64,000 nucleotides of DNA. It comes from Nymphaea colorata. Its lineage: Eukaryota > Streptophyta > Magnoliopsida > Nymphaeales > Nymphaeaceae. The stretch is taken from NCBI RefSeq assembly GCF_008831285.2, contig NC_045146.1, positions 17,787,149 through 17,851,148 on the forward strand, given 5' to 3'. The notes beneath the pieces were generated by a model. That model did not search any database. It had not been told where the DNA came from and worked only from the letters and a program-made list of their open reading frames with translations. The translations under genes were made by a program, and so were the position numbers. Below are positions 24,272 to 36,969 of the stretch, piece after piece; the first letter of the stretch is position 1; each line of letters starts with the position of its first letter.

Positions 24272-27200
24272 ATGTCTGTAGTCCAGAAGGAGTTGAAGGA
24301 TTCAGGATCGTCGTCTCCCTCACGCCCCAATTCAGCTGATGGGTCGTCTCCTACAGCGCGGTTCTGCAATCTCAGAGGTGTCCAGTGGCGTATAAATCTC
24401 GGCGTTTTACCATCCATTTCTTCCTCAATTGACGATCTTCGACGAGTGGCTGCGGATTGTCGGAGGAGGTAATCCATGGATAACATTTCATTTCTTCTCA
24501 TTTGTTCTCCTTTGTATGACTTTTCATGAATAGAAGGAAATTCGCGAGTTGGGTTTCCCTTCTGGCGATAATGTTCTTCCTTTGGATGATGTGAATGTCT
24601 TCCCATTTGGAATCTTTTTATATTTCTTCTAAGGGTAATGCATTTTTAGGTGACGAACTTGGGTGTAAAGCTCGGCACCTTCTATTTGAAGACGGGATTA
24701 TACGGACCTCTTTGATGAATGACGTACTTTCATAATTTCCTTGTTCTATTAGAAGCACGACTCCATTGTTTGTGGGAAAGAGTTGGTTTTTTCTTTGAAA
24801 AAGCTGAATTTGTGATGCAGAAATGGTTTATAATGATTTGTTTGTTTAAAAGTGAATTTTGTTATGCATTTAACATGGTAGCTTTGAATAGTTTTTTCGT
24901 TTTAGGAGAGGCTTTGAAAGTTCACTTGATAGGGGGTAGAAATTACGTTTTTTCTCATTGTGTGGATTCTGGAGCTCTTAAGAAGTAGGCTGTACGATAA
25001 AAGGTTGGTCTTTATTAAACTTTAATGTTAACTGCTGCAATTTTGGTTCTGGAGGAGAGGAAATTCAGCATTTCCTCCTTTTTTCAAAGTGAGAGTTGCT
25101 TCTACATAAAAATGACGTTTGTTTCTTCTTTCTTTAAAACTGTTTTCTCCTTGTTCTTCTTTAATGACTTTGCAATCTATAATTTTCAGGATGTGTGAGA
25201 ACGTGCACTGTAAATTCTGTGTCTTTCTTTCAAAATTGGATTACATAATTGATGGTTGCAAATGTTAGGTATTTTCAACAATATTCACCGTCAATAGATC
25301 TTAAAATTGGTTAATGATGAAACTTAGATATGCTCCCGTAGGTGGTGTATGTTTCAATTTTATTTTCTTTCTTCCAGTGATGCATTACTATTGCTATTTA
25401 CCTTTTTTTTTCTTTTGATCTCTTTCCCTCTTTGAAGAAGTTTCTCAATTACGTGTTCTTTTTCTGTAGAGGCAGTTTGAAGGAAGAACTCGTGGGTTTG
25501 TTTACTTATTTGTTATTTTCAGTTTTCACCTTACATGTCTAACAATGTAGAATATGCGTCCATAAACTTGATGTTTTTCTATCATACCGAGAGAAATATA
25601 AGATTTTTTGTTGCAATAACTATGATTATTTATTTGGATTTGCTGATGTTCTTTTCGATGGATGTTTCTTCGTTATTCATTTCTCTTGTGCATTTTGTTT
25701 CATTAAGCTGCTTCTGTTCTTTAACTGAATTTGCTTATGTGCCTTGTCAGGTATGCGGACGTGAGAAGACACCTTCTGGTTGATCCCTATGTTGCCAAGA
25801 ATGAGTTTGAAGAGCCAAACCTTGTCATGGATAATCCATTATCACAAAATCCAGGTATGTAGTTGGTTCTCATGTATGAATATATGAACAGTATTTTAAT
25901 GGAACTTGTCAGAAATTCAGGTTGATTCTCAGGTCACTGTTCTTGTAAGGTTGATGGTGTATTCCATAACCATTAAGCTGATAATGAGTTCCTTTATAAT
26001 TTATTCCAGCTGTTAAAAATTACAGCTATCCATTTGTGCTTCTTGCATAAACGCTCATCCAGCCAAGATCACATCAATTAGCTTGGTTAACACTCATTTT
26101 ACTGAATGAGCACGCTTCTCAAGTGAAGCTGGGTCTTCTCAATGAGGACTGAACATTAGTTCTTTGCTGCGAAATGAACTTTACAATGCTTTTTGTTTCT
26201 AATCCACAATAAATTTCTATCCTTCGCCCTTTTTTAATTTCTACTCTATGCATATTTGTGCTTTTGATTTGGGATGTCTTCCTAATCTTGCAAGAACCCC
26301 ATTCTTATGCTTCCTCTCATCAAACAGATAGTATGTGGGGCCGCTTTTTCCGTAATGCTGAGCTGGAGAAAATGTTAGATCAGGATTTGTCAAGATTGTA
26401 TCCAGAACATGGCAGTTATTTTCAGACTTCAGCTTGTCAAGCAATGCTGCGACGAATATTGCTGCTTTGGTGCCTTAAATACCCAGAAACTGGTTATAAA
26501 CAAGGCAAGGTCTTTGCATATTTTAATCTGACGTGACAATAGTTTTTTTTAGCTTCTTGTATTTCCTGATCTTCCTTTGCTAATGATGAATGGTCAGGTA
26601 GTACCTTGGATTTTTTACTCCTCTGATTGTATTCATTTGATCTTGAAGAAGAGAAGCTTGGCTATATACTCCTTTACTTGTACTTATTGATCTTGATTTT
26701 CAAGCATTTCCTATACTTCTTTTTGCCCTTTCTTTCTTTTTCTCGTCTGTCATTAATGTTGGTTGTGGATGCTACATTTTCAATACAAAAGCAGGATTTG
26801 ATTCTATATCCTTCGCTATGTTGATGATACATTATATTCTCTTTCTTTTTTGTTTTTCTGTATGTTCATTTAAAAATTGATTCCATAGTTGTCCCTTCTT
26901 GTAACGGAATCATGCCATTTGCTTTTTTTTTTTCTTTTAAAAAAGTGTAGAAAGCACATTTGAACTTTAAATCAATTGGCAACACATGTCTATCACTTGA
27001 CAGAATCATGGAGAGAGCCTTCTCTTTTTTCTAGGGAATGATGTATATCTTTTCTTCTCCATATATCTTAAACCTATGTGGATACATGCACCCGTAGTAA
27101 CCACAAGTATCTTTTTCTGGTGATCCTAATAACAGGGATGCATGAACTTTTAGCACCATTACTGTATGTACTTCATGTTGATGTGCAACATCTATGTCAA

Positions 27201-30015
27201 GTAAGAAAGCTCCATGAGAACCATTTCAATGACAGGTTTGATGGTATGTCTTTCACTGAGAGTAACATGGAACAGAATGAGTTTTCAGCCAGCGGTTCTC
27301 ATCTTTTTACAAACCAGGCACTGCGGAATAGGGATGGTGATAGTCTTTCCGGAAGCCTTGGAAAGCTAAGCAGTCTTGACGAGCTGGATCCAGATGTGAG
27401 AACCATTATAATGGCAAGTGATGCATATGGTGCAGAAGGGGAACTTGGTATTCTTTTGTCAGAGAGATTTCTGGAACATGATGCTTATTGCATGTTCGAT
27501 GCTTTGATGAGTGGTGCAGGTGGTGTGGTAACCATGGCAGACTTCTTTTCTACTTCACCCTCCATTAGATCTTTGACAGGGTTGCCTCCAGTTATTGAAA
27601 TGTCTTCTTCATTGTACAGTTTGTTATCAATTGTTGATTCTTCATTACATTCTCACCTTGTGGAGCTTGGTGTTGAGCCTCAATACTTTGCCTTGCGATG
27701 GTTGCGTGTGCTATTTGGTAGAGAATTTTTGCTTGAGAACCTCTTGGTTGTCTGGGATGCTATATTTGAATCACTTAACAGACCCATTGATTCCAGTGTT
27801 GATGATGATTCTGGATTTAAAATTGCTAGTTCTGATCGAGGAGCATTTATTTCTGGGATGGCTGTTTCAATGATGCTTCAAGTGCGATCTTCCTTGTTGG
27901 CAACTGAGAATGCCACCTCCTGTCTTCAGAGACTGTTGAACTTTCCAGAGAATGTAGACGTACAGAAACTGATTGACAAGGCAAGATCTTTGCAGGTCCT
28001 TGCACTTGAAACACGTGTCTTGCAATCTCCTTCACCTGTTTTTCATGAAAGGAGCAGATCATCAACTGGAAGAACTCAAAGCCTTAGCTCGCCACTCAAG
28101 CTCTCTGGTTCTCCTAGTGTCCCCATCAGTCCTGTGCGTGAGAGTTATTGGGAAGAGAAATGGAGGATTTCAGTATTGCAGAAGCCAGATCATCAAAAAG
28201 GAGATGCAAGTAATCGACTATCAGCCGAAAATGAAGGGCTTGGAAAACCACAAACCAATTTGGTAAGAGCAGAGTCAGATCCCTCTCCAACAAATTTAAG
28301 AAAGGATAAAAGGAGACCTCATGGGCCTGTAAGAAGGAGATTGTTGGATGAACTAGCTGAGGAGGTTGGATCCAATAGAAACATGGAAGAAATTAATGTG
28401 CAGGATAATTCTGTTCAAGCTTCAGGAATAGATTCAGAAGTTCAGAAGGATTCAGGGGAGATTGAAGGAGATGATGCAAAGAGGAACTTTTCTTGTCTGG
28501 ATGATGATATATGTCAGGACAGAATTTTGACTGGTGAGGACTCTCCGGTCTTCTCTGCATCCACCTGTTCTCTTGGCCAAAATCCTGATATTGAAAATGA
28601 TTCTGACAAGAGTAGCACTGATATACCTCTTTCTGATGAAACTGAAGACATCAGGACCAGCAACACAGACGAATTATGTGTTGCATCTACTTCTCAGCCA
28701 TTCCCAGGTTTCGTCTCCACTGAAGAGAGCCCAAGGAAAATAGAGTCTGATGCAGGTGTTCAAATTTGTGGTGACGTACTGAATGAAAAACAAGCAGCAT
28801 TCAAGGAGCGCAAGCCTTTGTCTGGTAAATTTCAATGGTTTTGGAGGTTCGGTCGAAATAATGCTGATGATAGCACAAATAAAAGTGGAATCGAGCCAAC
28901 AAGGTTAACGAAAGATGAAAGCAGTATCCCTCAAGATTCTTCTGACTCTTCAAGTGCAGAAGCTTGTGCAAATTCATACCCATCTAGCAGTGGAACAGAT
29001 GGTGCAGACAAGAATTTGCTTGCCACTTTGCGAAGTCTTGGGCAGTCGATGCTGGAAAATATTCAGGTAATGTTTAAATCTTTTAGCTGTCAGTTTCTAC
29101 AATTTCTATAAGCTGACATGAATCAGGTTCTGTTTGAGGTAAACTAGATACAGAACTGGATGATTGCATGCTTTACACCATAGTGCTTTTGTATCAGTCT
29201 GGTGTGTAAGTTCAATCCTCAGTCTGCTTTCAAGTTTTCTGGTAGACATGCAAAATTGACATTTTATCTGCAAAAGGATTTAATCTATATTTGGCAAGAG
29301 CCTATTCCTGGCTGAGGCTGAACCTCTATCATGGTCAGGTTTTAAACTTTCCATATTTCTAAATTCAATCTATGCTCTGGCATTAGCTTAGGGTTGCTGA
29401 CTGAGGCCTAGCTTCATTAGCTCCATGCCTGGTTAGAATCTTACCACAGCAACCTGATTAACCGGTAAACAATCTTGAACATTTTTTTGTTGTTTTCTGA
29501 AAGTTTGTTAGTTTTCATTTTTCTTCAAATGATCAACCGCTGCCATTTGGAACTTTCTGATATTTAGTATCTGGAAATGCTCCAATCATCTGCCAGTTGG
29601 ATGTTCCAAAACCTTCAATTGCAGGCTTTCTGCATTTTCTTTTCCCGTTATTCCCAGTTCTCTGCTATGCAGTCCTAGTCTCATTTAACTAAGATGGACT
29701 CTGCCTTTTGGCAGCTTCATCCTGGTTTCTTGACTAAGTCTGCTGGAGCCTGGAACTAGGTGCCCAGTCAGTGCCATGACTGCATTATCAATGTCCTACA
29801 AAGACATGCTATCTAGTTTGTAACATTTTGGTTCAGGAAGTTGAATAACAATCCTTATCATTTTGCAGGTGATTGAATCAGCATTCCAGCCTGAAAGGAG
29901 TCAAGTTGGGCCACTGAACTTATCAAGGAACATTCTTGGAGGGAAGGGACAAGTAACAGCCATGACAGCTCTCAAGGAACTGAGGAAGATCAGCAATCTC
30001 TTGTCAGAAATGTAG
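24272..30015 (+). CDS. TBC domain Rab GTPase-activating protein, TBC1D5/Gyp1-like (5 coding exons)
   Basis: Exons are 24272-24468, 25751-25854, 26328-26504, 27136-29066 and 29869-30015, giving 851 residues. The protein begins MSVVQKELKDSG. The TBC domain covers about residues 30-330 and follows TBC1D5 segment by segment: NPLSQNP, WGRFFRNAELEKMLDQDL, YKQGMHELLAPLLYVLH, ERFLEHDAYCMFDALM, FALRWLRVLFGREF and LLVVWDAIFE. Both catalytic fingers are present: Arg123 in DQDLSRLYP and Gln159 in YKQGM. It should stimulate GTP hydrolysis by a Rab GTPase; in animals TBC1D5 acts on Rab7 with retromer, while the plant substrate is not evident here. Residues from about 350 to 780 are Ser/Asp/Glu-rich and look disordered. 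The C-terminal exon (LNLSRNILGGKGQVTAMTA) is conserved-looking. Intron 3 uses a GC donor (AAG|GCAAGG). The 5' leader is duplicated. Confidence 0.92.
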
Positions 30016-30777
30016 GCGTAGCAACTGTGAATACATTTTTGTAATTATATTCTTTCTAGCATGAAGGAGATGATATTTCCTTTTTCAATGTTCCATCAAA
30101 CAACTGAATAAGAATAAACAGCCAAGAGGGAATTGAAAACTAATACGATTGTTGCCATCCGAAGTATTGAATGTGATTGCACAGAAGTTGAAGCAATATA
30201 TCTTTGGGCAATGGTCTCTCTCTCTCTCTCTCTCTTCCATTCAGTTTCCAAAAATGTCAGACCTCTGGATGTCATATTTGATTTTATATCTGAAAGGGAC
30301 TCCTAACCAATTACGTGGTATTTGATATTTGAGCTAGTTGAGTAGCGATTGATCACTTTTGATCTGATTATGTTACTTTGCCCGTAAAGTTCTCATTTAT
30401 TTGCATATTTACTATAATTTCTTGGGTTTTAGAAGCAAAACATAGCCCCCAGTTACAATGCTAAATGCCAACAGAACTTCGCCTAGAATCGCCAGATACA
30501 ATTATTAACATATATTACCCAAGATACACATCACTTTGCCAAAAAGATATTACATTTATCTTTGCTAAGGAGCTAGAAACCTGAAGTTCCGCATCCCCAA
30601 AAAAGTTTGGAAAAATACAGGAATAAGAGGAAAAGAGGAGGGATATTAGACGACAACTATAAACCAGCTGTGCCTCCCCAAAAAACTGATAACTTTGAAA
30701 CGGCTTGCATGTCATTGTTTGCATCCGATGTAAGCCTGCGTCGGCCATGTCATTGTTACATCAAATACCCCCATCTC
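30016..30777. other. Convergent 3' region between the TBC gene and the minus-strand membrane protein gene
   Basis: This holds the 3' UTRs of two converging genes. A CT microsatellite lies at about 30,213-30,235, and AATAAA at about 30,113 is a candidate polyadenylation signal for the TBC gene. Confidence 0.5.
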
Positions 30778-33700
30778 TCAATCAACATTGTGAAAACCAG
30801 GTAGAAGAGAAGTTACAAAGCCAACAACAATCATTTGAATCTCCTTTGCAATTCCCCACCAGTTGCCACCGTTCACTGCATCAGCATTTGGTTGGTTCAC
30901 ATTTTCAGCCCCTGCATTTCCTTCTGCAGAAAGTACACGTGCTTTTAGACAGACAGTTTATGATAGTTGACTACTCAAAAGTTAATCTCTGTGTGCACGT
31001 AGATCTTTCACAAATATTATGCTTGATCTAGGGAACTATAGAATGGAGTGCAGCAAAGTTTCCCAAATGGTCATTCGTACGAGCATGGAGGTACCTGGTA
31101 CAGGTTCTTGTTCATTCCTCTGCCTAACATGGGGTTGTGGCGGTGCTATGGCCTGCTGCACCCATTGTGAAAGCCAACGAATAACCGGAGTGAGAGCCCC
31201 AGTTTGATACCTGAAAATAACACAGAATTTAACAGATATACACAAAAGAGCGACAAATTCATTATCCAAATATCCACCAAGTATACTAACACATGCATCA
31301 TATACATGCAACTTCCAACAACAAAGAGCAAATTCACTATCCCACCTATAACAACATCAGCATCATATCCAACGCAACCTCTAACAAAAAACATAGCCTT
31401 GTACTTACAGATAAATAATAGAGGCAAACAGCAGAAGAAAGAAGAGCCTTTCTTTTGATCCATCTTGGCTAAACACAAAAACCACAGCGGCCAGCTTTAG
31501 GATAAGTAACAAGTCAAGCTGAAAACCAATCTGAAACCTTCTAACCACAATTTGCCGCTCTGGTGCATGTTGTTGTGGCACTTCTTGTCTCTGACCCTCA
31601 TTATTATTCCCGTCAGTAGGAGCTGGCCTCCTGGAACAGTGTTTGGATTAGTTCATCGAAGACATGTAATCATTAAAGAACATGTACCTTCTGTATGGTC
31701 AGATATATCTATAAGAAATATATGAACAGATATGCAAGGAAGCGTATCTGGATTTATCCATAGACAACCGATCTCGACACTATGTCACCTGAGTGCGTGG
31801 TGCGGGTGCCGGCGCGGCACATCTCAAAAAATTTTGGTGCTGCGGTGCGCCGAGAGTATTTTATTATATAATATATATGACAAAAAATTGTCTATAAACC
31901 AAAAGATTATTAAATAACAAAATGAAAATTGCAATTTGCTAATCATGATATCATTATCAATCATCAATTCAACATTTAACAAGAAATATATTCTAATTTT
32001 GAGTTCAAAGATTCACAATTCATACAGTCATACTTCATAGTCCATATATCGATACATATTATATCATCAATCAGAGTTGCGTTCCACTTCCACTTTCACC
32101 AATATCTTGATTTTCTTGATTGTTTCCAACGATATCATCAAGTGTGCCGACCAATAACACTGCCAAGTGCCAAGAATCCAAAACCAAGATACAAGAACTT
32201 ATGCTCGAAAGAAAATATACATATATATAGGAAATCCCATTTTTGTATTCCCCACGTAACCCTTTTATTCCCCCCTTTGCTTCTTTCCTTTCTTCTGCCT
32301 CTACAGATTGCCTGTCGTTTTTACATTTTAATTTGTTCTTGTTTGTTCCTTGTTTTTACGAGAGATTTATTTCCTGTCTACAAAAACAAAGCTGATTTTC
32401 CTTGTAAAATAAAACCAGGTGTATACTAAAATACAGAATATACTAAAATCGCAAGGATCGACCTACAGAAATCAGAAAATGCTTTCTAATAGTCTAATAG
32501 AATGACTAACGTGAGGCTGGGTTGCCGACTGTCGGAATAAACGGCAAAGGAGTCGAAGGCAAGCTGTTGTTCGACTTCGGCTGGCGGTGGGAGAGAGGGA
32601 GATGGATTGAACCAGACGCTGACAACAGAGAACCAAACGCTGACAATAGAAAACGAGGAAACCCAAAAATGAGAAAAAAAAGAAAAAGAAAAAAGAGAGA
32701 ACCAGACCAAACGAGAAAACCCAAAATTCCAAATATGCAAATGCAACGCCATTCTCGAAACAGAAAACCCGGGAGAGGGAGAGTGGGCAAAAGAGATTGC
32801 TACTTACCTCGAATGGAGGTCACCCTGCCCTACAGGCTGCAATCGACGACTTCGCCGGCTCCACCCAAGGCGACGTATAGAAGAGGGATGAAGAAGAAGA
32901 AGGGACGAAGAGGGATGAAGGTCGAGGAAGAGGGAAGAAGAAGAATAAGGGACAAAGAGGGATGAAGGTCGAGGAAGAGGGAAGAAGAAGAAGAAGGGAC
33001 AAAGAGGGAAAGGTTGACTTTGTTAAAAACTTAAAAATAAAGATAAAAACCCTAAAAATTGGACCAAAGTAGACTTTCTTGCTTTTGACCGCACCCGACT
33101 CGGGTCAAACGCGAGTCGGGTGCGAGTATGAAAAGGATGATTTTAGTTGGGTGCGGCTGACCGCACCTGAGCGACTCTTGTTTGGCCCATTTGGGTGCGC
33201 ATCGGAGGCGCACCCGCATCGTGTCAACGCGGGTGCGAGACCAAAAATGGCGCACCCAGGTTTCATTGCCTCGACATCAAAGACGTGATTACAAAGAAAA
33301 CACAAAAATGTTTAGGATGATAAATCATAAATGTGGATGTGCAGATGTGCAGATACAGGTGTATGAAGGCAAATAATATGTACTTGAGCAGCACATATAG
33401 CGCTTTACTATAGTTTAGCATCACAAACATGAACCCTGCAAACAAACTTGAAAGACGCATAAAAATTCACTAAGTTGTGCTTTCAAATTGGTTGTTATTG
33501 TAGAAAATACCATGACTGCAGTTTATTTCAACATGCGATCATGTAAGTAAGTACCACAATCACATTATGAGCAAGAGGATTTGGCTAGATCATTGACATC
33601 ATTAACATGATTCAAAGAAGATTAGAAGAGAAAGGAAAGGCCACATCGCAGTTTGAGGATTCCCAAGTGCAACTATGAGAATACTGTCACACTATTTCCA

Positions 33701-35468
33701 CAATTCATTCACATTCTATTACATTAGCAACACTTCAATAATCTATTTCAGGAACTTTGGTTTCATCTTCTTGGGTCCATTCCATTCTTCCTACCATTAT
33801 CTGATCTAGTATCCTGAGCTAGGGGAAACAAGAAGACTGGGAGCTGTCCTCGTGTCCTTCTAACGAGGCAGTAAAACTGCCTTATGCTGGATTTCCTGCA
33901 TCACTCCTTCGATTATACATGCACCATGCATGCAATACACATACAACATAAGCAAAGGCTCTACACTGAATAATAGCCACCATTCTAAGTTTACTTTTTC
34001 CTTCTCTCTTTCCTTTGCTTACAACAAGAGTGAAGAGAATGTGGAAAAAGGTCCAAGATGATGTTTCAGTTGCTAAGCATTTGAAAAATAATGCCTCTCA
34101 TTAAATATAAAGCTGAAATTTTATGAAGTGTTCTTCTAGCAGTAAAAAAGTTGCACTCTTAAACAAAAAATAAAAACAGTTGTAACTAACAAAAGAATAT
34201 GAAATAAACGGATGGTAGTGTAAGGCCTGATTCATGCATACAGAAGTTTGTCATTTAGAAAACAGAATAGTGGATGTTATATGCTATAGACCACAAAACA
34301 TTAGTTCAATGCACCCGCCTGCAACATTGCAAAAGCTTGCAGACTGAAGTACAAACCAACAATATGCAAATCATGTAAAGGATGTTACCTTGTATCTTAT
34401 ATAATTACTAGGTAATAAACCAGTCAAATTTCCTCATGCCAGCAATCACTAATGTCACGTGCCACTGGCTACTATGATCGAGTAGAATAATGAGTAAATC
34501 CTGGAAACTGGAAATTCTTTGTTTTGGCGATCCTACGTCTACATCCGCCCAACTCTCTATAAAAAACAACGGATGCGCAACAAAAAAAAAAGAGAGAGAG
34601 AGAGAGAAAGAGAGAGGTTAAGAAGTCTCCAAATTAGCGAATCCACCTGATGAAACACCACATCAATTGACAAAATTCTGTAAACTCGAAATGATATTTA
34701 ACCTCAGGGGACAAATAAAACAGCATCGACATAATTCCCCAAATACCAAACGTGCACCAGAGCAAAAATAATCTAAAGCCGTTCTCATCTAAATCTAAAA
34801 TCAAGCATCATCGTCGACGCAAGAATAATTTTCTTAGCGCGCCGACATGATCCAGCATTACATTGACAACAACAACAAAAGAACGAGAAAAACCTCAATT
34901 GCAAAAGAATAACTGTCAAATCTGACAAACGAAAAAAGAAAAATATGCATATGACAAAACATTCAATACCAAACACCCAAAATCCCGCTTTGCCAAAGCA
35001 ACAATGATTAAACTCACGTAGGAAGGCTATAAGTGAGAGGTATGAGCGCCACGGGCGGAGGAACTCCAGGCAACGGAGACATAAACGGCATCGTAGCAAT
35101 TGCATAAATCCCACCACCATGATCATTTTGCTCTTGACTTTGGAAGGGAAAAAATCCCGGAAGTGTTTGATTGTACATCATTGGGAACAAGGGGTACTGG
35201 AGGGCAGGCAAATCATGATTTTTGGGCACCTGAGAAATCGAAACCAATGGATCATTGAACAGCAAAACAAAAGACTAAAACTCAGGTGGATATGAGAATA
35301 TATAACTAACTAATTCTTCAATCAGAAGATAGAATAACAAGCAAAATTCGAAACCTAAAACTCTATTAATTGGGAAATACGCACCGAAGAAGGTTTCACA
35401 TCTTCATTTGAGGGAGCGGGTACTGGAGATGACGCATCTGAGCGGTGAATTTGCGCACCTTCCGCCAT
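30778..35468 (-). CDS. Small two-helix membrane protein with HERPUD-like C-terminal region (5 coding exons)
   Basis: Minus-strand exons are 35385-35468, 35018-35229, 31409-31630, 31095-31210 and 30778-30923, giving 259 residues. All junctions are GT-AG and keep frame. It begins MAEGAQIHRSDASSPVPAPS. A Pro-rich segment (about residues 30-98) contains FPMMYNQTLPGFFPFQSQ. A basic stretch RQIVVRRFQ is followed by two hydrophobic segments at about 137-152 (LDLLLILKLAAVVFVF) and 161-174, separated by SQDGSKER, then YQTGALTPVIRWLSQW. The end is WWGIAKEIQMIVVGFVTSLL then PGFHNVD. I recall this as a widespread, mostly uncharacterised plant family. The hydrophobic hairpin and SLLP ending resemble the C-terminal part of ER-stress HERPUD proteins, but there is no ubiquitin-like domain. 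An ER membrane location is inferred. Intron 2 (3.4 kb) carries a hAT-like element. A CT tract (sense strand) abuts the start. Confidence 0.82.
31780..33268. mobile_element. hAT-like non-autonomous element, 1489 bp, in intron 2 of the membrane protein gene
   Basis: Terminal inverted repeats CTATGTCACCTGAGTGCG (left) and CAATGAAACCTGGGTGCG (reverse-complemented right) agree at 14 of 18 positions. The flanking octamers TCTCGACA (31772-31779) and CCTCGACA (33269-33276) agree at 7 of 8. Subterminal regions are rich in GGTGCGGGTG and CGCACCC motifs. The interior has purine-rich simple sequence (GAAGAAGAAGAAGGGAC repeated near 32,880-33,000) but no recognisable transposase. It lies between exons 2 and 3, so it should be spliced out. 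Confidence 0.75.
34589..34617. repeat. (GA)n microsatellite in intron 2
   Basis: A purine run of GA repeats after a short poly-A tract lies within the long intron of the membrane protein gene. Confidence 0.7.
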
Positions 35469-35472
35469 TAGC

Positions 35473-35494
35473 GAGAGAGAGAGAGAGAGAGAGA
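35473..35494 (-). repeat. CT tract (sense strand) just upstream of the membrane protein start codon
   Basis: The GA run on the + strand begins 4 bases from the ATG at 35468, so the mRNA leader carries CT repeats. See also the tracts before BIN4, TBC, MED8 and the NBS-LRR gene. Confidence 0.85.
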
Positions 35495-36464
35495 GGAGAG
35501 GGAAGCCTCCTGATAGCCCGCCTGCTTTATGGACCAGGGTCCAGAACTAAGGTGCGTTACAAATTTGGTTCGGATTATAACGGAGCTCTTATCCGAATCC
35601 AGCAGAATAGATTACTTAGATTATCGAAACTCTTGGCTTCTTTTCAAATTGATCTGAAGTCCAATGATCTTTAAGTTCAATTGGAGTTTTTGTTGACGAA
35701 GAACCAAATACCATTACGTCATTATTCATTTGAATTCGGCCCCAATCTCCGTTAGCCTTAATCTATGGACATAGCTTGGCAACATCCAGTTAACTCTATT
35801 TTTTCATTTCCATGAGCAAGGACGTAAAAAACTGACTATTAAATGGTCTTCTTCCATGGAAAGGAAAGAGAGCTCTCACCACTTCTTAGGATAGTTAACA
35901 CTGTGCATTTGGATTGAAAGTGGCAGCAGGACTTCATCCGAGGGTTTCATTTCAGGATTCTTAAGAGATTTTTCTTTGACTGCTGCCCACCTCTGATTGT
36001 CAGTTAGTTAAACGAGCAAAACTTATCATAAACAAAATTTACTGGCTTATCGCTTTTTATGGGATCCAGATAGTTTTATGTTAAGAGGTGAAGACTTTTC
36101 TTCTCCTAAGAAACTTTGAAGATGAAACTCGGTGATTGAACAAGTATAATAAAATAAGGACTGCTAGAGAACAAGGGGAAATTGTTACCCGGACATGATT
36201 CTGTCTCCCAACTGTCATAGATACCACATGTTAAAACAAGTTGAATGATTTTCCGTCCATTCTATGATCTAGACAAATAAAGCCAAGAATGATTCAGAAA
36301 AGTGGTTCATTTGACCACACAGGAATAGGAAAATGAAATGGACGAACGGCCTCTACTCCTTGCTTGTCCCTGAACGAGTCCGAGCAAGTTCATGCAGATT
36401 CCTTCATGCTTAGCTTATTCATAAAAGGGGGCCTGTTTACGTTTGATGGTACATAGATGTGAAC

Positions 36465-36953
36465 CAGGGGCGGAGGGAAGGAGGGGCTGGCTGGGGCCAT
36501 GGCTGCTCCATAAGTAATTTAATTGAGCGTGAGAGCCAAATGAATCGCAAGATTCGTGTTCTTAGTTATAATGGGATGGCCTTCTTTTTAGATAGCAGAT
36601 ACAGATGATAAATAATATAATACTAAAGATTTGAGTTCCCCATTTTGATATAAGACATTTATTCGATCTAAAAAGTGCATTAGTTCTCATTTTTTTTCCC
36701 ATGGCCACGATAATACTAAGCCAATACATTTCAGCAACATGTGACCAATTAACCAGCCAAAAAAGATACTTGTTACAAATAAAATCTTATTCTTGTATCG
36801 CCCCTCGACACCCCCACACATTTTGGGAACATGCTTGTATTTTTTTTTAAATTTCTAACTATAGAAAATTTTTGATAAATTTTGTTCTGACTTCTTTACA
36901 AATTTTGAAAATATTATTTGACCCCTCTAAAAAAGTTTCTAGTTCTGGCCATG
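36465..36953. mobile_element. hAT-like MITE, 489 bp, with 8-bp target duplication
   Basis: The left end is CAGGGGCGGAGGGAAGG and the reverse-complemented right end CATGGCCAGAACTAG. The flanking octamers 36457-36464 (ATGTGAAC) and 36954-36961 (ACGTGAAC) agree at 7 of 8. The left arm contains GGGGCCATGGC. No coding capacity is seen. Confidence 0.6.
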
Positions 36954-36969
36954 ACGTGAACTACAAACA

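Noticed and set aside
32472-32965. Overlapping frames on both strands, including a Lys/Arg-rich one
   Set aside because: They lie inside the hAT-like element in purine-rich simple sequence and do not resemble a transposase.
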